A DNA stretch of 64,000 nt from Effusibacillus consociatus (GTDB lineage Bacteria; Bacillota; Bacilli; Tumebacillales; Effusibacillaceae). Positions 33,748 to 42,924 of the stretch are shown here, one piece after another (the stretch's first letter is position 1; each line of letters opens with the position of its first letter). Position numbers and translations under genes: made by a program. The DNA lies in assembly GCF_042652925.1 (NCBI RefSeq), contig NZ_JBHSHC010000157.1, positions 22,363-86,362 of the forward strand. The letters run 5' to 3'. The notes under the pieces are model-generated. The model was not told the DNA's origin. It made no database searches and saw only the letters and a list, made by a program, of their open reading frames with translations.

Positions 33748-35147
33748 TAGCACCCCTCCTTCTTTTTCCTCACGTGAAACTGGTGACAACGTTCGATCAG
33801 GGAACGGACCGCGTTGACGTTTGATCCAAAATGCAGATGAGTGTAACTCGCTAAAAGATTCCCGTCAGCATACCCCTCTGGTGTCTCCCCTTTACGGCCC
33901 GACAGACGCCAAGCCCATGGATAGGCCTCCTCCTCCAGAGTCAAAACGGAGTAATGAAACTCATGCCCCCGCGCGGTGCCGCCCTCTTCCAGCAAAAGAT
34001 GGTCAACTGCCGCGACCGCCTCCCGATAGCCGAGAGCTGCCAAACGCCGCTGCATCTTGACTTTCGCCGGGACCAAACCCACCATCGGGAATTCCCTGCC
34101 CTGCCGATCGGTCAGGCTCCGGCACAAATACATCAAGCCACCGCACTCCGCGTAGATCGGCATACCGGATACGTGCACATCGCGGATGTCTTCCATCAGA
34201 ACGCTCTTGGCCGAAAGCTCTTCCGCAAATTCCTCCGGAAAACCGCCGCCAATATAGAGCCCGTCAATGTCGTTTGGCAATCGTTCGTCTTCCAGCGGTG
34301 AAAAAAACACCGGTTCTGCCCCATATGCTTCCAACAGCTCCAAGTTCTCCGGATAGTAGAAGTTAAAAGCGGAGTCCCTGGCCACACCGATACGCACACT
34401 TGCAGCAGTCCGCTCCGCAGGAAACAGTCTGGTTTCAGGCGATTCAATTTCAGGAGCGGTTCTCGCCAACTCCCAAAGACGGTTAAGATCCACATTTGAG
34501 CTCACCTGATCGGCAAGCAAATGAAACAGATCATTCAGTTCTCCCCGCTCGACAGCAGGAATCAGACCGAGATGGCGTTCAGGCATTGTAAGAACATCAT
34601 CCCGTTCCAAATACCCCAGACAAGGAATCCCGCATTCCTGCTCAATCGCCGCTTTTACAAGGTCAAAGTGGCCTTTCGAACCGACTTTGTTCGCAATTAC
34701 ACCGATGATCCGCACGGTAGGGTCCAATTTTTGAAATCCGAGTACAACCGCTGCCGCTGAACGGGCCATCGAATGGGCATTAATCACCAAAATTACAGGT
34801 GCATCCAGCAGCTTCGCAACCTCTGCCGTGCTGCCCTGATCGCTGAGTGGGCTTTTTCCGTCATAGAACCCCATGACCCCTTCGATGACAGCCAGATCGG
34901 CACCGTCCACCCCGCGCAGAAAGCATTCCCGCATGGTATCGCGGGTGAGCATCCAGGTATCCAGGTTGCGAGACTGCCTCCCCGTGACAGCGGTGTGATA
35001 GGAGGGATCGATGTAATCAGGTCCCACTTTATAGCCTTGAACGGTAAAGCCCTTTTTCTGAAAAGCGGCCATCAGCCCGACAGTCAATGTGGTTTTTCCG
35101 ACACCCGAGCCTGTGCCCGCAATGACCAAACGTGGGATTCGACTCAT
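33747..35147 (-). CDS. cbiA: Cobyrinate a,c-diamide synthase CbiA
   Basis: This glutamine- and ATP-dependent amidotransferase of 466 aa amidates the a and c side chains of cobyrinate. The N-terminal dethiobiotin-synthetase-like domain carries P-loop AGTGSGVGKTTLTVGLM and DTWMLTRD. The C-terminal class I glutaminase domain has LYIGGGFPEEFAEEL, the nucleophile Cys in YAECGGLMYL and the closing SYTHLHFGSN. It overlaps cbiG at its start by 4 nt and cbiX at its end. Confidence 0.95.
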   Translation of the reverse strand: MSRIPRLVIAGTGSGVGKTTLTVGLMAAFQKKGFTVQGYKVGPDYIDPSYHTAVTGRQSRNLDTWMLTRDTMRECFLRGVDGADLAVIEGVMGFYDGKSPLSDQGSTAEVAKLLDAPVILVINAHSMARSAAAVVLGFQKLDPTVRIIGVIANKVGSKGHFDLVKAAIEQECGIPCLGYLERDDVLTMPERHLGLIPAVERGELNDLFHLLADQVSSNVDLNRLWELARTAPEIESPETRLFPAERTAASVRIGVARDSAFNFYYPENLELLEAYGAEPVFFSPLEDERLPNDIDGLYIGGGFPEEFAEELSAKSVLMEDIRDVHVSGMPIYAECGGLMYLCRSLTDRQGREFPMVGLVPAKVKMQRRLAALGYREAVAAVDHLLLEEGGTARGHEFHYSVLTLEEEAYPWAWRLSGRKGETPEGYADGNLLASYTHLHFGSNVNAVRSLIERCHQFHVRKKKEGC

Positions 35148-36301
35148 GATGGTACCTCCATACCCTCAACTGCAGGAGTTGTACTTGACTTTTTAGAAAA
35201 ATTGACCCTTGCCAAAGCGATGGTCACATTGCCGCTCGCAGTCTTTTCCAGCAAGAGCTGGTCTGTTGAAGCGGAAAGCATTGCGGCCGGTTCGCTCACT
35301 CCGTAAGCTCCCGTGAATTTGTGTACCGTATCCGACGGGTTCGGAATCGGCACCCGGTTTAATTCCTCCGGCTCATAGGCGACTAACGGCCAACCGTATT
35401 TTTGTGAGAGGGCCAGAAATCCTTCTTCGTCTTTTTTCAAGCTGATCGTCGCAATACAAGCCACGCTTTTCCACGATAACCTTTGCTGTTCCAGAGTGGT
35501 GAAGACCACATTTTCGATCTCTTCCAACGATGTGCCGCGATTGCAGCCAAGCCCCAACACAATTGACTTCGGACGGTAAACCACCCGATAAGGTGCAATC
35601 GAGAGTTGGTCTTCAGTCAGTAACCTGTCGCTCACCCAGAGTACCGCGTTATATCCCTGGGCGCGGATCGCCCTCGCCTCTTCCACACAGCCCACCACTT
35701 GGATCTGCTTGGGAATCGGCGATTTGCGTTTCCACCAATTGGTTTCCCCGGTCTCCTGTATTACCACAACCGGTTCTTCATTTACCACCGCAGCCGATGC
35801 GGGGGTTACCTGCCTGTCATCATCGATCTTCCAGCCAAACTCCCGTCCGAGCAGATCAACCGCAATCGTGCCCGATACATCGGATGCTGTGGTAACTACA
35901 GGTGCTGCCCCAAGGATTCCAGCCACCCGCTCCGTCAGCGCATTGGCGCCTCCCAGATGACCGGACAGCACTGAAATGGCGAACTGGGCTTTGTCGTCAA
36001 CCACAACAACCGCCGGGTCAACTTTTTTGTCCTTGAGAACGGGTGCGATCATACGCACTACCGCCCCAAGGGAGATCAAAAGAATCCATCCTTCGTAGTT
36101 GTGAAAGATCTGTTCCAGCAACAGCCTGACGTTGGTCGGAAACGAATAAACAGTTTCCTCGTCTCCCTCCTGCAGAAACTTTTCGGACAAATAGAGGTCT
36201 GCATCCGGCATCTGATCGGCCAATTGACGGGCAAGCTCCGCTCCGTGTTTGGTGATTCCCACAATCGCGTACGGTTTCGGATTTTCTGCGATCCGCATCA
36301 C
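35144..36301 (-). CDS. cbiG: Cobalt-precorrin-5A hydrolase CbiG
   Basis: The enzyme opens the lactone ring of cobalt-precorrin-5A and releases acetaldehyde, a step specific to the anaerobic route. At 385 aa it has the CbiG N-terminal part (AIVGITKHGAELARQLA), the middle region LLISLGAVVRMIAPVLKDKKVDPAVVVVDD interrupted by nothing unusual, GHLGGANALTE, and the C-terminal CbiG_C domain (VLGLGCNRGTSLEEIE, SEPAAMLSAS). It overlaps cbiF and cbiA by 4 nt each, a sign of coupled translation. Confidence 0.93.
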   Translation of the reverse strand: MMRIAENPKPYAIVGITKHGAELARQLADQMPDADLYLSEKFLQEGDEETVYSFPTNVRLLLEQIFHNYEGWILLISLGAVVRMIAPVLKDKKVDPAVVVVDDKAQFAISVLSGHLGGANALTERVAGILGAAPVVTTASDVSGTIAVDLLGREFGWKIDDDRQVTPASAAVVNEEPVVVIQETGETNWWKRKSPIPKQIQVVGCVEEARAIRAQGYNAVLWVSDRLLTEDQLSIAPYRVVYRPKSIVLGLGCNRGTSLEEIENVVFTTLEQQRLSWKSVACIATISLKKDEEGFLALSQKYGWPLVAYEPEELNRVPIPNPSDTVHKFTGAYGVSEPAAMLSASTDQLLLEKTASGNVTIALARVNFSKKSSTTPAVEGMEVPS

Positions 36302-37179
36302 AATTCACCTCGAACCGCTGTTTTCACGCCATCCGCCGGTGGATGGTCAGCCGTGGCCGCCGTCTCGCCTTCGGATGAACCGCCTGGCAATCCGGTCTCT
36401 TTAACAGCCCGCCGATATCGATGCGCAAACGACTTGTCGTACAGTTTCGATTTATGTTCATGCGACCACTGCAAACTTTCGTCAAGAGCCTTACCCGCCA
36501 GTACCATGGCATGGGATCTGATTCCGAGACGCTTCATCTCCCCTGCCACTTCCCCTACTGTGGAGCGGAGAATGATTTGATCAGGCCATGTGGCTCTTTG
36601 TACAACCGCCACCGGGGTATCGTCACTCCAGCCAGCTTCCCTTAATTCGGACACCACTTTCTCCATCAGGGTGGCAGACAGGAAGAGAGCTATCGTCGCC
36701 CCGTGTTTCGCGAGATCTGCCAACTTCTCCCCTTCCGGTACCGGGGTTCGGCCTTCCGCACGGGTCAAAATCAATGTCTGTGTCAGTTCGGGCACGGTCA
36801 ATTCAGCCCCCAGCACTGCGGCGGCCGCAAACACAGAAGAAACGCCCGGTACAATCTCCCATTCGATTCCCGCTTCGTTCAGATGAACAATCTGTTCCAG
36901 AATCGCCCCATACACCGCCGGGTCCCCTGTGTGAACCCTTGCGACTGAACCGCCAGCTTCGGCAACTTCCACCATCCGGGCTACAATCTCTTCCAGGGTG
37001 AGACCTGCGCTTTTCTCAACAACCGCCCCCGGTTTTGGGTTGGCAACCAATTCTTCATTCACCAGAGAATCCGTATATAGAATCAAATCCGCCTCTTCAA
37101 TCAATCTTTTTCCTTTCACGGTGATCAATTCCGGATCACCGGGACCCGCTCCAATGATATAGACCTTGCCTGCCACCAT
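36298..37179 (-). CDS. cbiF: Cobalt-precorrin-4 C11-methyltransferase CbiF/CobM
   Basis: This SAM-dependent enzyme of 293 aa methylates C11 of the corrin ring. It shows VYIIGAGPGDPELITVKG, LILYTDSLV, RVHTGDPAVYGAILEQ and VPGVSSVFAAAAVLGAELTVPE. The ATG at 37179 follows GGGAG and begins at the very end of cbiL. The C-terminal extension of about 40 residues beyond the methyltransferase fold is low in complexity. Confidence 0.94.
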   Translation of the reverse strand: MVAGKVYIIGAGPGDPELITVKGKRLIEEADLILYTDSLVNEELVANPKPGAVVEKSAGLTLEEIVARMVEVAEAGGSVARVHTGDPAVYGAILEQIVHLNEAGIEWEIVPGVSSVFAAAAVLGAELTVPELTQTLILTRAEGRTPVPEGEKLADLAKHGATIALFLSATLMEKVVSELREAGWSDDTPVAVVQRATWPDQIILRSTVGEVAGEMKRLGIRSHAMVLAGKALDESLQWSHEHKSKLYDKSFAHRYRRAVKETGLPGGSSEGETAATADHPPADGVKTAVRGEL

Positions 37180-37180
37180 C

Positions 37181-37942
37181 TCACGCTCCCTGGCGCGACC
37201 CGGCACCTGTGGTGCCTTGGCGCGACTTGTGCTCTTTGAGTGCTTTTTTGACGATCATCAGGGTCAGATATTCAAGCTCCTGCCCTTCCAGAGAAGCCAC
37301 ATCCTCATAGATCACTTCTTCGGGCGAACCCACTTTGGTCACAACTGTAGCTTTGTCGACGAGATCCATTTCTTTCAGAATTCCGATCACCTCGGTCAGG
37401 ACCTTCGCCACTTTCAGGAATACTACCGTATCGTGCTCCTCAAGTGCTTTACGCATTGCGTCCATATCGTAGGTTGCCGGGATAATCCCCAGTTGTTGAT
37501 CCCCGTCTGCAAGAGGAATGTCGAGCTTGGATGCAGCTCCGTTAATCGAAGAGATACCCGGTATAATCTCAATTTCCACTTCAGGATGACGCTCTTTCAT
37601 CAACCCCGTCAAATGAATGGCCGTACTGTACAGGTAGGGGTCACCTTCTGTAACGAATGCCACATTTTTGCCGCTCGACAGCTTTTCCCAAACCTCCTGC
37701 ACAATCGCTTCCCATTTGGCCTTGAGCAGTTCCTTGTCTCGGGTCATGGGAAAATGCAGTCCCACACGCTCGACCCCTTCCTGCAAATACTCTTCCACGA
37801 TCGACAACGCGTAGCTGTCCCCGTTCAATTTGCGCGGATAAGCAATTACATCCGTTTTTGACAGGATTCGATATGCTTTCAATGTGACCAGTTCTTTATC
37901 TCCAGGGCCAACGCCCATTGCATACAATTTTCCGATGTTCAT
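37181..37942 (-). CDS. cbiL: Cobalt-precorrin-2 C20-methyltransferase CbiL/CobI
   Basis: This is a 253-aa SAM-dependent methyltransferase acting on C20. Motifs are LYAMGVGPGDKELVTLKAYRIL, VIAYPRK, VAFVTEGDPYLYSTAIHL and IIPGISSINGAASKLDIPLADGD, followed by the C-terminal DTVVFLKVAKV segment. It overlaps cbiET by 4 nt at its start. The last dozen residues (GTTGAGSRQGA) look poorly conserved. Confidence 0.94.
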   Translation of the reverse strand: MNIGKLYAMGVGPGDKELVTLKAYRILSKTDVIAYPRKLNGDSYALSIVEEYLQEGVERVGLHFPMTRDKELLKAKWEAIVQEVWEKLSSGKNVAFVTEGDPYLYSTAIHLTGLMKERHPEVEIEIIPGISSINGAASKLDIPLADGDQQLGIIPATYDMDAMRKALEEHDTVVFLKVAKVLTEVIGILKEMDLVDKATVVTKVGSPEEVIYEDVASLEGQELEYLTLMIVKKALKEHKSRQGTTGAGSRQGA

Positions 37943-39252
37943 TCTTCGTCTGTCTCCTCTCGGTCTTCCATTCGAACGGCTTTCACAATATACACGGGAT
38001 CAAACGACTCAAACCGCGTCAGATTCAAAATCGGTTTGCTTCTCGCCACCTGCAGCATCGTGATGTCCACATGCATATCAAGACGCTTGAATCCTTCAAC
38101 CGCCCCATATAAATTCTCGATTGTCGCCGCATTCAGCACGATTCTCCCGCCCGGTTTCAACTTCCGGACACATAATTCAAGCAAAGGCTGCATCTGCCCG
38201 GACGTACCCCCGATAAAAATCGCATCAGGTTCAGGCCACGCTTCAAGTCCTTCCGGAGCCTTCCCGCATTGAAAAGTAACATTCGGCCGTCCAAACTTCT
38301 CCACATTGGCGCGGAGTATGTCCATGTCCTCGGCGTTTTTCTCAATCAAGTACGCATGACCGTACGGAGCCAACATGGAAGCTTCAATCCCTACGGATCC
38401 CGTTGCCGCCCCGATGTCCCATATAATGTCATGCGGTTTGATCTGCAGCTTGGCAAGGCTGACAGCCCGTACTTCGGACTTGGTAATCAGTCCGCGCTTC
38501 GGTTTGCGTTGGTGAAAGTGGTGGTCAGGTATTCCCATGGGGAAAGAGGAGGAGACCGTATCCGCCGCCAGAGCGGTGTCCGCCGTCGAGGCAGTCTCGT
38601 CCTTCGTAGCTGTGAAAGCAGCTTCCCCATCCCGCAGCAAAATCAATACATTCAGCGGAGAAAACTCTCCTTCCGCCAACTCCTCCAGAGTATAGAGTCC
38701 GGCACGTTCCCCTTCGCCCCCGAGATTCTCACCGACAAACGCTGTGACTCCGGCAATTCCTGCAGCCAGCAAATCTTTTGCAATAGCGGCTGGTGTGTTG
38801 TCGTCATCTGTGAGCAGGGCCACCTTCGGATGTTTTCTCACCCAGCCCGCCACTTGTTCCCGGGTCTTGCCGTGCACAGAAGCAAGAAACGCGTCATGCC
38901 AGCTTTCCTTCAGCCTCGCAAACGCCAACTGGATCGAAGACAGACCAGGGTGGATTTCAATTCGATCCTTGCCAAGTTTTTTGCCAATATAGCCGGCGAT
39001 GCCGTAAAAGTTCGGATCCCCCGATGCGAGTACGACTACCTGTTTCCCTTCCGCCTGAGCAGCCTCAATCGCCTGCACCGCTTTGGAGAGCCCCTCCTGG
39101 ACAGCAAGCTTATCCGCATTCACATCCGGAAAGAAACCGAGGTGCCGCTCCCCGCCAACAAGCAGATCCGCTTCCGCTACCCACTTGAGCTGCGAGGATG
39201 TCAGGCTTGCAGCCCCGTCATCGCCAATCCCGATAATTCGGACTGGATGCAT
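37939..39252 (-). CDS. cbiET: Fused precorrin-6Y methyltransferase/decarboxylase CbiET (CobL)
   Basis: This is a bifunctional protein of 437 aa. The N-terminal CbiE domain (VRIIGIGDDGAASLTSSQL, VVLASGDPNFYGIAGYIG, HPGLSSIQLAFARL) methylates C5; the C-terminal CbiT domain (about residues 235-437; GLITKSEVRAVSLAKLQI, DIIWDIGAATGSVGIEA, IFIGGTSGQMQPLL) methylates C15 and decarboxylates. The ATG at 39252 has GGGAGGGGG upstream; the frame is open to 39345 inside cbiD but without conservation. Confidence 0.94.
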   Translation of the reverse strand: MHPVRIIGIGDDGAASLTSSQLKWVAEADLLVGGERHLGFFPDVNADKLAVQEGLSKAVQAIEAAQAEGKQVVVLASGDPNFYGIAGYIGKKLGKDRIEIHPGLSSIQLAFARLKESWHDAFLASVHGKTREQVAGWVRKHPKVALLTDDDNTPAAIAKDLLAAGIAGVTAFVGENLGGEGERAGLYTLEELAEGEFSPLNVLILLRDGEAAFTATKDETASTADTALAADTVSSSFPMGIPDHHFHQRKPKRGLITKSEVRAVSLAKLQIKPHDIIWDIGAATGSVGIEASMLAPYGHAYLIEKNAEDMDILRANVEKFGRPNVTFQCGKAPEGLEAWPEPDAIFIGGTSGQMQPLLELCVRKLKPGGRIVLNAATIENLYGAVEGFKRLDMHVDITMLQVARSKPILNLTRFESFDPVYIVKAVRMEDREETDEE

Positions 39253-40345
39253 CTGTAGACCCCCTCCCGATAATGCGTCCGTCAAATTCAGCCAAAACTG
39301 TATCCACTTCAAACACTCCCCCGCCGTGTTTCCTGCATTCCTCACTAATCATCGAACACAACAGCGCGAAAAATTTCTGATATCCGGCTGCCTCGAGCAT
39401 GTCGCCCACCTGCTTTGCGGTATTGGCCTGCCTGATTTCTGCAAGCAGTTCCGGTGGAACCCCGACTTTGGATGCCACCGAGGCCAGAAATTCAAAATCC
39501 ACCTGCGAGCCTTTCGAATGCAGGTTCATATGACCGGCCGCCAGCTTGGAGAATTTCCCCATCATTCCGGACATTGTGACTTTTTTAACACCCTTCTTTG
39601 CACATTGCTTTAAAGCGATTCCGGCAAAATCCCCCATTTGGATGAAAGCCTCTTCCGAAAGCTCCGGCAAATCCTCTTGCGCAACACGTTCACTTCGACC
39701 GCCCGTGGTGAGCACCAGATGGTCGCACCCGTTAGCTACCGCTACATCTATTGCCTGAATAACACTTGCAATGTACGCCGCCGAAGAAAAAGGTTTTACA
39801 ATCCCGGTCGTTCCCAGGATCGAGATTCCTCCGATAATTCCAAGACGGGCGTTCAACGTCTTTTTGGCAATCTCTTCCCCGTCAGGGACGGAAATTACCA
39901 CTCGAAGCCCACGTTCCTCCAAGAATTCGCCCGCTGCTTGCGAGACCGCCTCCCGGATCATCTTCTGCGGAACCGGATTGATCGCGGGGGCTCCCACCGG
40001 AAGCCCCACCCCCGGCTTGGTAATCCGTCCGACACCGACTCCACCGTCCAGATCAATTCCTGGCTGCTTCGAATACGTTACCGTTGCAAAAATATGGGCC
40101 CCGTGAGTGGCATCCGGGTCGTCCCCCCCGTCCTTAATCACGGAACAGGTTGCCATATCCCGGGTAAATTCAAGATTGTGCACTTCAAAGGTCACATCCA
40201 ACCCCGCCGGAATACGGATCGTTACATGCGCCCAAGCCTCTCCTGTCAACAAGGCATGAGCGGCCGCTTTCGCGGCCGCTGTTGCACAGGCGCCAGTCGT
40301 ATATCCGTGGCGAAGAGGTTTCTCCTTGTCAGCCTCTTTTGCCAT
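39218..40345 (-). CDS. cbiD: Cobalt-precorrin-5B C1-methyltransferase CbiD
   Basis: This enzyme of 375 aa is specific to the anaerobic pathway and methylates C1. It opens with RHGYTTGACATAAAKAAAHALLTG, a hallmark of CbiD, and contains KDGGDDPDATHGAHIFATV, GVGRITKPGLPVGAPAINP (with the typical GVGLPVGAPAINPVP run) and the C-terminal GMMGKFSKLAAGHMNLHSK. It overlaps cbiET and starts 6 nt after cbiC ends. Confidence 0.95.
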   Translation of the reverse strand: MAKEADKEKPLRHGYTTGACATAAAKAAAHALLTGEAWAHVTIRIPAGLDVTFEVHNLEFTRDMATCSVIKDGGDDPDATHGAHIFATVTYSKQPGIDLDGGVGVGRITKPGVGLPVGAPAINPVPQKMIREAVSQAAGEFLEERGLRVVISVPDGEEIAKKTLNARLGIIGGISILGTTGIVKPFSSAAYIASVIQAIDVAVANGCDHLVLTTGGRSERVAQEDLPELSEEAFIQMGDFAGIALKQCAKKGVKKVTMSGMMGKFSKLAAGHMNLHSKGSQVDFEFLASVASKVGVPPELLAEIRQANTAKQVGDMLEAAGYQKFFALLCSMISEECRKHGGGVFEVDTVLAEFDGRIIGRGSTDASSPNYRDWR

Positions 40346-40351
40346 GGAACA

Positions 40352-40999
40352 CTACTCCCGAGCAGCCAACAGTGAAAGAGCATTGACGATCGATACAGCA
40401 ACCGGCGATCCGCCTTTGCGTCCGATATTTGTAATAAACGGAACCCCTTTTGACTTGCTGAGCAGTTCTTTCGATTCGGCTGCGGAAACAAAGCCCACCG
40501 GAACGCCGATAATGAGACCGGGTTTGGCTTCCCCCGTTTCCACCAACCGAATTAATTCAAGCAATGCGGTCGGAGCGTTTCCGATTGCCCAGATTGCCCC
40601 GTCATAAAGACGGGCCGCCTTACGGGTCGCAACAATTGCTCTGGTTGTATTGAGTTTTTTTGCTTCCTCCATGACATCCGGATCTGAAATGAAGCAGTGA
40701 ACCTTACCCCCGAACTTTTCCAATCGGGGTTTGGAAACCCCTACCTCTACCATCTGGACATCCGCGACCACCGGACAACCGGAGCGGATCGCTTGAATGC
40801 CGGCCTGAATCGCATCAGGGGTGAAAAGAAGCGACCGTCCAAGTTCAAAATCAGCCGAAGCATGGATCACCCGCTGCACCACAGGGAACTGTTCTGCGGT
40901 GAAAGGGTGCTCCCCCAGTTCCTCTGCAATAATCTCAAAACTCTTTTCCTCGATTTCTTGCGGTTGAGTTGTCAACGGAACAAACGTCATTTGAGTCAC
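40352..40999 (-). CDS. cbiC: Precorrin-8X/cobalt-precorrin-8 methylmutase CbiC
   Basis: The enzyme moves the methyl group from C11 to C12, giving hydrogenobyrinate or cobyrinate. At 215 aa it has the family stretches RVIHASADFELGRSLLFTPDA with the catalytic His, VADVQMVEVGV, TRAIVATRKAARLYDGAIWAIGNAPTALLELIR split by normal spacing, and GVPVGFVSAAESKELL. It is the first of the ring-building genes after the two membrane protein genes. Confidence 0.95.
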   Translation of the reverse strand: MTQMTFVPLTTQPQEIEEKSFEIIAEELGEHPFTAEQFPVVQRVIHASADFELGRSLLFTPDAIQAGIQAIRSGCPVVADVQMVEVGVSKPRLEKFGGKVHCFISDPDVMEEAKKLNTTRAIVATRKAARLYDGAIWAIGNAPTALLELIRLVETGEAKPGLIIGVPVGFVSAAESKELLSKSKGVPFITNIGRKGGSPVAVSIVNALSLLAARE

Positions 41000-41057
41000 T
41001 CCTTTTGCTGTTCAAAATTCCAAATCGCATTCTCCAAACATCAATAGATGGCGGTAG

Positions 41058-42185
41058 TCACGCAAAAGCTGCCTTTCTTCGCTTCCCTCCAACCACTCCG
41101 ATCACGAGTCCCGCAGCCACGACCGCCAACATTAAAATACCTGCCCGGATTTGGGCTCCCAAGCTTGGATCGACCGGAGGCACTTCAAAAGAAAACTCGC
41201 CGTCAAACGGTGCGGAAAGCGTTGATTGCGGCGAATTTGGTGCCGCATGCACAACAACTGCAAACTCGGCAGTATCCGGAAAAGCATAATCAAATTCCAA
41301 CTGCCCATTTTGAATCTGGGTGCGTGTGGAGAACATCGTCAAATTGTCATCAATATGGTTCAGGGATACGTTTGCGTCAATTCCCTTCACCGGTTCACCC
41401 GTTTTTGCGTCCCGGAAGGTCATTGTAAAATGAACAGGCTCGCCTTTTTGTACTGGTTCTGCAGGATTCATCTTTAATTCGGCTTTTACACCCTCCTTTT
41501 CGATCTGCATCGTGCCACCCGGTCCGGATGGAGCCCCATTCCCATGTGCCAATGCAGATGGGACGCTTCCTGCAACCAGCAGCCCAACAACAAGAACGGA
41601 AACGACAGTTTTAATCGCTCCACCTGAATTGGAGGCTTTCTTAAACGGATTCTCAAGAGTTCCTGCAATATAGCCGCTGATCATCGCAGCAATCAAAATA
41701 GCCGCAAACAAGCCGATTGTATTCACGATTTTCCCCAACGGCACTTTTACCTCAACCGGAATCTGAACATCAACCGGCGATTTTAGTCCGGGTGCTGTCG
41801 CGTGGATTGAGACTGTATAGGAACCTGCATCCCAGAAGTTCGATTCCAGTTGAATTTTTCCGTCGTGCAGCAAGTAGTCCATCTCATAGACCAAACCGGT
41901 ACCTTGATTGTCCTCGCGGAGATATCCGACATACAGCCAAGGATTCAGCGCTTCCGTTTTGACAATTTCCATATGTACCGAAGCGTTTTGGAGCGGCTGA
42001 TTCGTGGCCGGATCGAGTAACTGATAAGAGAACGTGGCACTTTCGTGTGCGATAGGATTCTGAGGAACCAGATATTCCCCTTTTTCCTCATAACTCTCCA
42101 GAATCCCTACGCTAAAGACGATAGAACTGATAATGACAACGGGAAGAATTAAGAAAAGTACAAAGCGGAACAGATTGAACTTCAC
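41058..42185 (-). CDS. Membrane protein with two YtkA-like domains, riboswitch-controlled
   Basis: This is a 375-aa protein with an N-terminal membrane helix, an extracellular Ig-like YtkA domain, two helices in the middle (GLFAAILIAAMISGYIAG and VLVVGLLVAGSVPSALA, the second resembling a signal sequence ending in AHGNG), a second YtkA-like domain and a C-terminal helix followed by GGKRRK. I start at the GTG at 42185, which has GGAG 9 nt upstream. It lies between the cobalamin riboswitch/CbtB-like gene and cbiC, so a part in cobalt or corrinoid uptake is likely but unproven. I do not recognise a named protein. Confidence 0.6.
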   Translation of the reverse strand: MKFNLFRFVLFLILPVVIISSIVFSVGILESYEEKGEYLVPQNPIAHESATFSYQLLDPATNQPLQNASVHMEIVKTEALNPWLYVGYLREDNQGTGLVYEMDYLLHDGKIQLESNFWDAGSYTVSIHATAPGLKSPVDVQIPVEVKVPLGKIVNTIGLFAAILIAAMISGYIAGTLENPFKKASNSGGAIKTVVSVLVVGLLVAGSVPSALAHGNGAPSGPGGTMQIEKEGVKAELKMNPAEPVQKGEPVHFTMTFRDAKTGEPVKGIDANVSLNHIDDNLTMFSTRTQIQNGQLEFDYAFPDTAEFAVVVHAAPNSPQSTLSAPFDGEFSFEVPPVDPSLGAQIRAGILMLAVVAAGLVIGVVGGKRRKAAFA

Positions 42186-42277
42186 AATTTCCATCTCCTT
42201 TTTCCTACCAAAGTATGTTTCCGGCAAATCTATTGCTCAAATGTTCAGGCATGCGGGGGATAAGTAACAGGATAGGA

Positions 42278-42475
42278 CTAGTGACAGGGAACCATCGTCA
42301 TGCTGTGACGGGTCGGATGGACCGCATCGTGCAGCGGAGCAATGGGAGTAAAGAACAGTCCGTATAATGTAAAAGGGATCCACCCGATTAGAAGCACCCA
42401 CTGTAAAACATATAAAATTTTGGCGAGTGTCGGACTCACCTGAATCGCAAAAAGCTTTTGAGCGATTGTAGTCAT
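42278..42475 (-). CDS. CbtB-like small membrane protein
   Basis: This is a 65-aa protein with one membrane helix (about residues 20-40, ILYVLQWVLLIGWIPFTLYG) and a C-terminal metal-binding tail with four His (APLHDAVHPTRHSMTMVPCH), the plan of CbtB, a small subunit predicted to take part in cobalt uptake. The ATG at 42475 has GGAGGTG upstream. It is the first gene after a cobalamin riboswitch, which supports a cobalt role. CbtA, the usual polytopic partner, is absent; the YtkA-like protein may take its place. Confidence 0.65.
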   Translation of the reverse strand: MTTIAQKLFAIQVSPTLAKILYVLQWVLLIGWIPFTLYGLFFTPIAPLHDAVHPTRHSMTMVPCH

Positions 42476-42540
42476 CTGTTCACCTCCTTCCCTGAATATC
42501 AATCCGGCTCCCCCGCATGCCTGACTACTTCAGCCCAGTA

Positions 42541-42567
42541 AAAAACCCCAGCCGAAAAGGCTGGGGT
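42541..42567 (-). terminator. Terminator of the cbi-operon riboswitch
   Basis: The stem CCCCAGCC/GGCTGGGG has a 5-nt loop and a run of five U residues. It lies between the aptamer and the CbtB-like gene and is the likely expression platform. Confidence 0.85.
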
Positions 42568-42654
42568 CTAAATAAGCATGGTAACCTGCACACGAACACC
42601 ATTGATCGCAGGATTCCTACTCATACACCGTACCTTTTCCTCGAAGGCAGACTT

Positions 42655-42835
42655 GGGTGTGCTCGCTCCAGGTAGGTCTCCTGGCTTCCGGATCATCGCG
42701 CTCTTTCGCCTTCCCCGATTCCTCGAGTGACATCATGAAAGAGAGCTCGCCGGTTACAGTGGCGGGACCGCTCGGGATTTTCACCCGATTCCCTGTTACC
42801 CCCATTAATCTTGGGGCACCTAGACGAGTACGCTA
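42655..42835 (-). ncRNA. Cobalamin riboswitch controlling the cbi operon
   Basis: The minus strand carries the conserved aptamer blocks in order: AGGTGCCCC, GGGAATCGGGTGAAAATCCCG, GCGGTCCCGCCACTGTAACCGG and the B12 box GAAGCCAGGAGACCTACCTGG. A terminator follows about 90 nt downstream. Binding of adenosylcobalamin would stop transcription of the cobalt-uptake candidates and cobalamin ring genes. Confidence 0.95.
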
Positions 42836-42924
42836 TTGAAATAATTATGAAAGACAAGATTTTTATATTCGTGTTAAGCATACATGGATTTGGCAAAGTT
42901 TGTCCATACCCAATTTGTTTGCGA

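Noticed and set aside
42617..42839. Short frames on both strands across the cobalamin riboswitch
   Set aside because: They are translations of the conserved aptamer RNA; similar false frames occur at the second copy near 48613.
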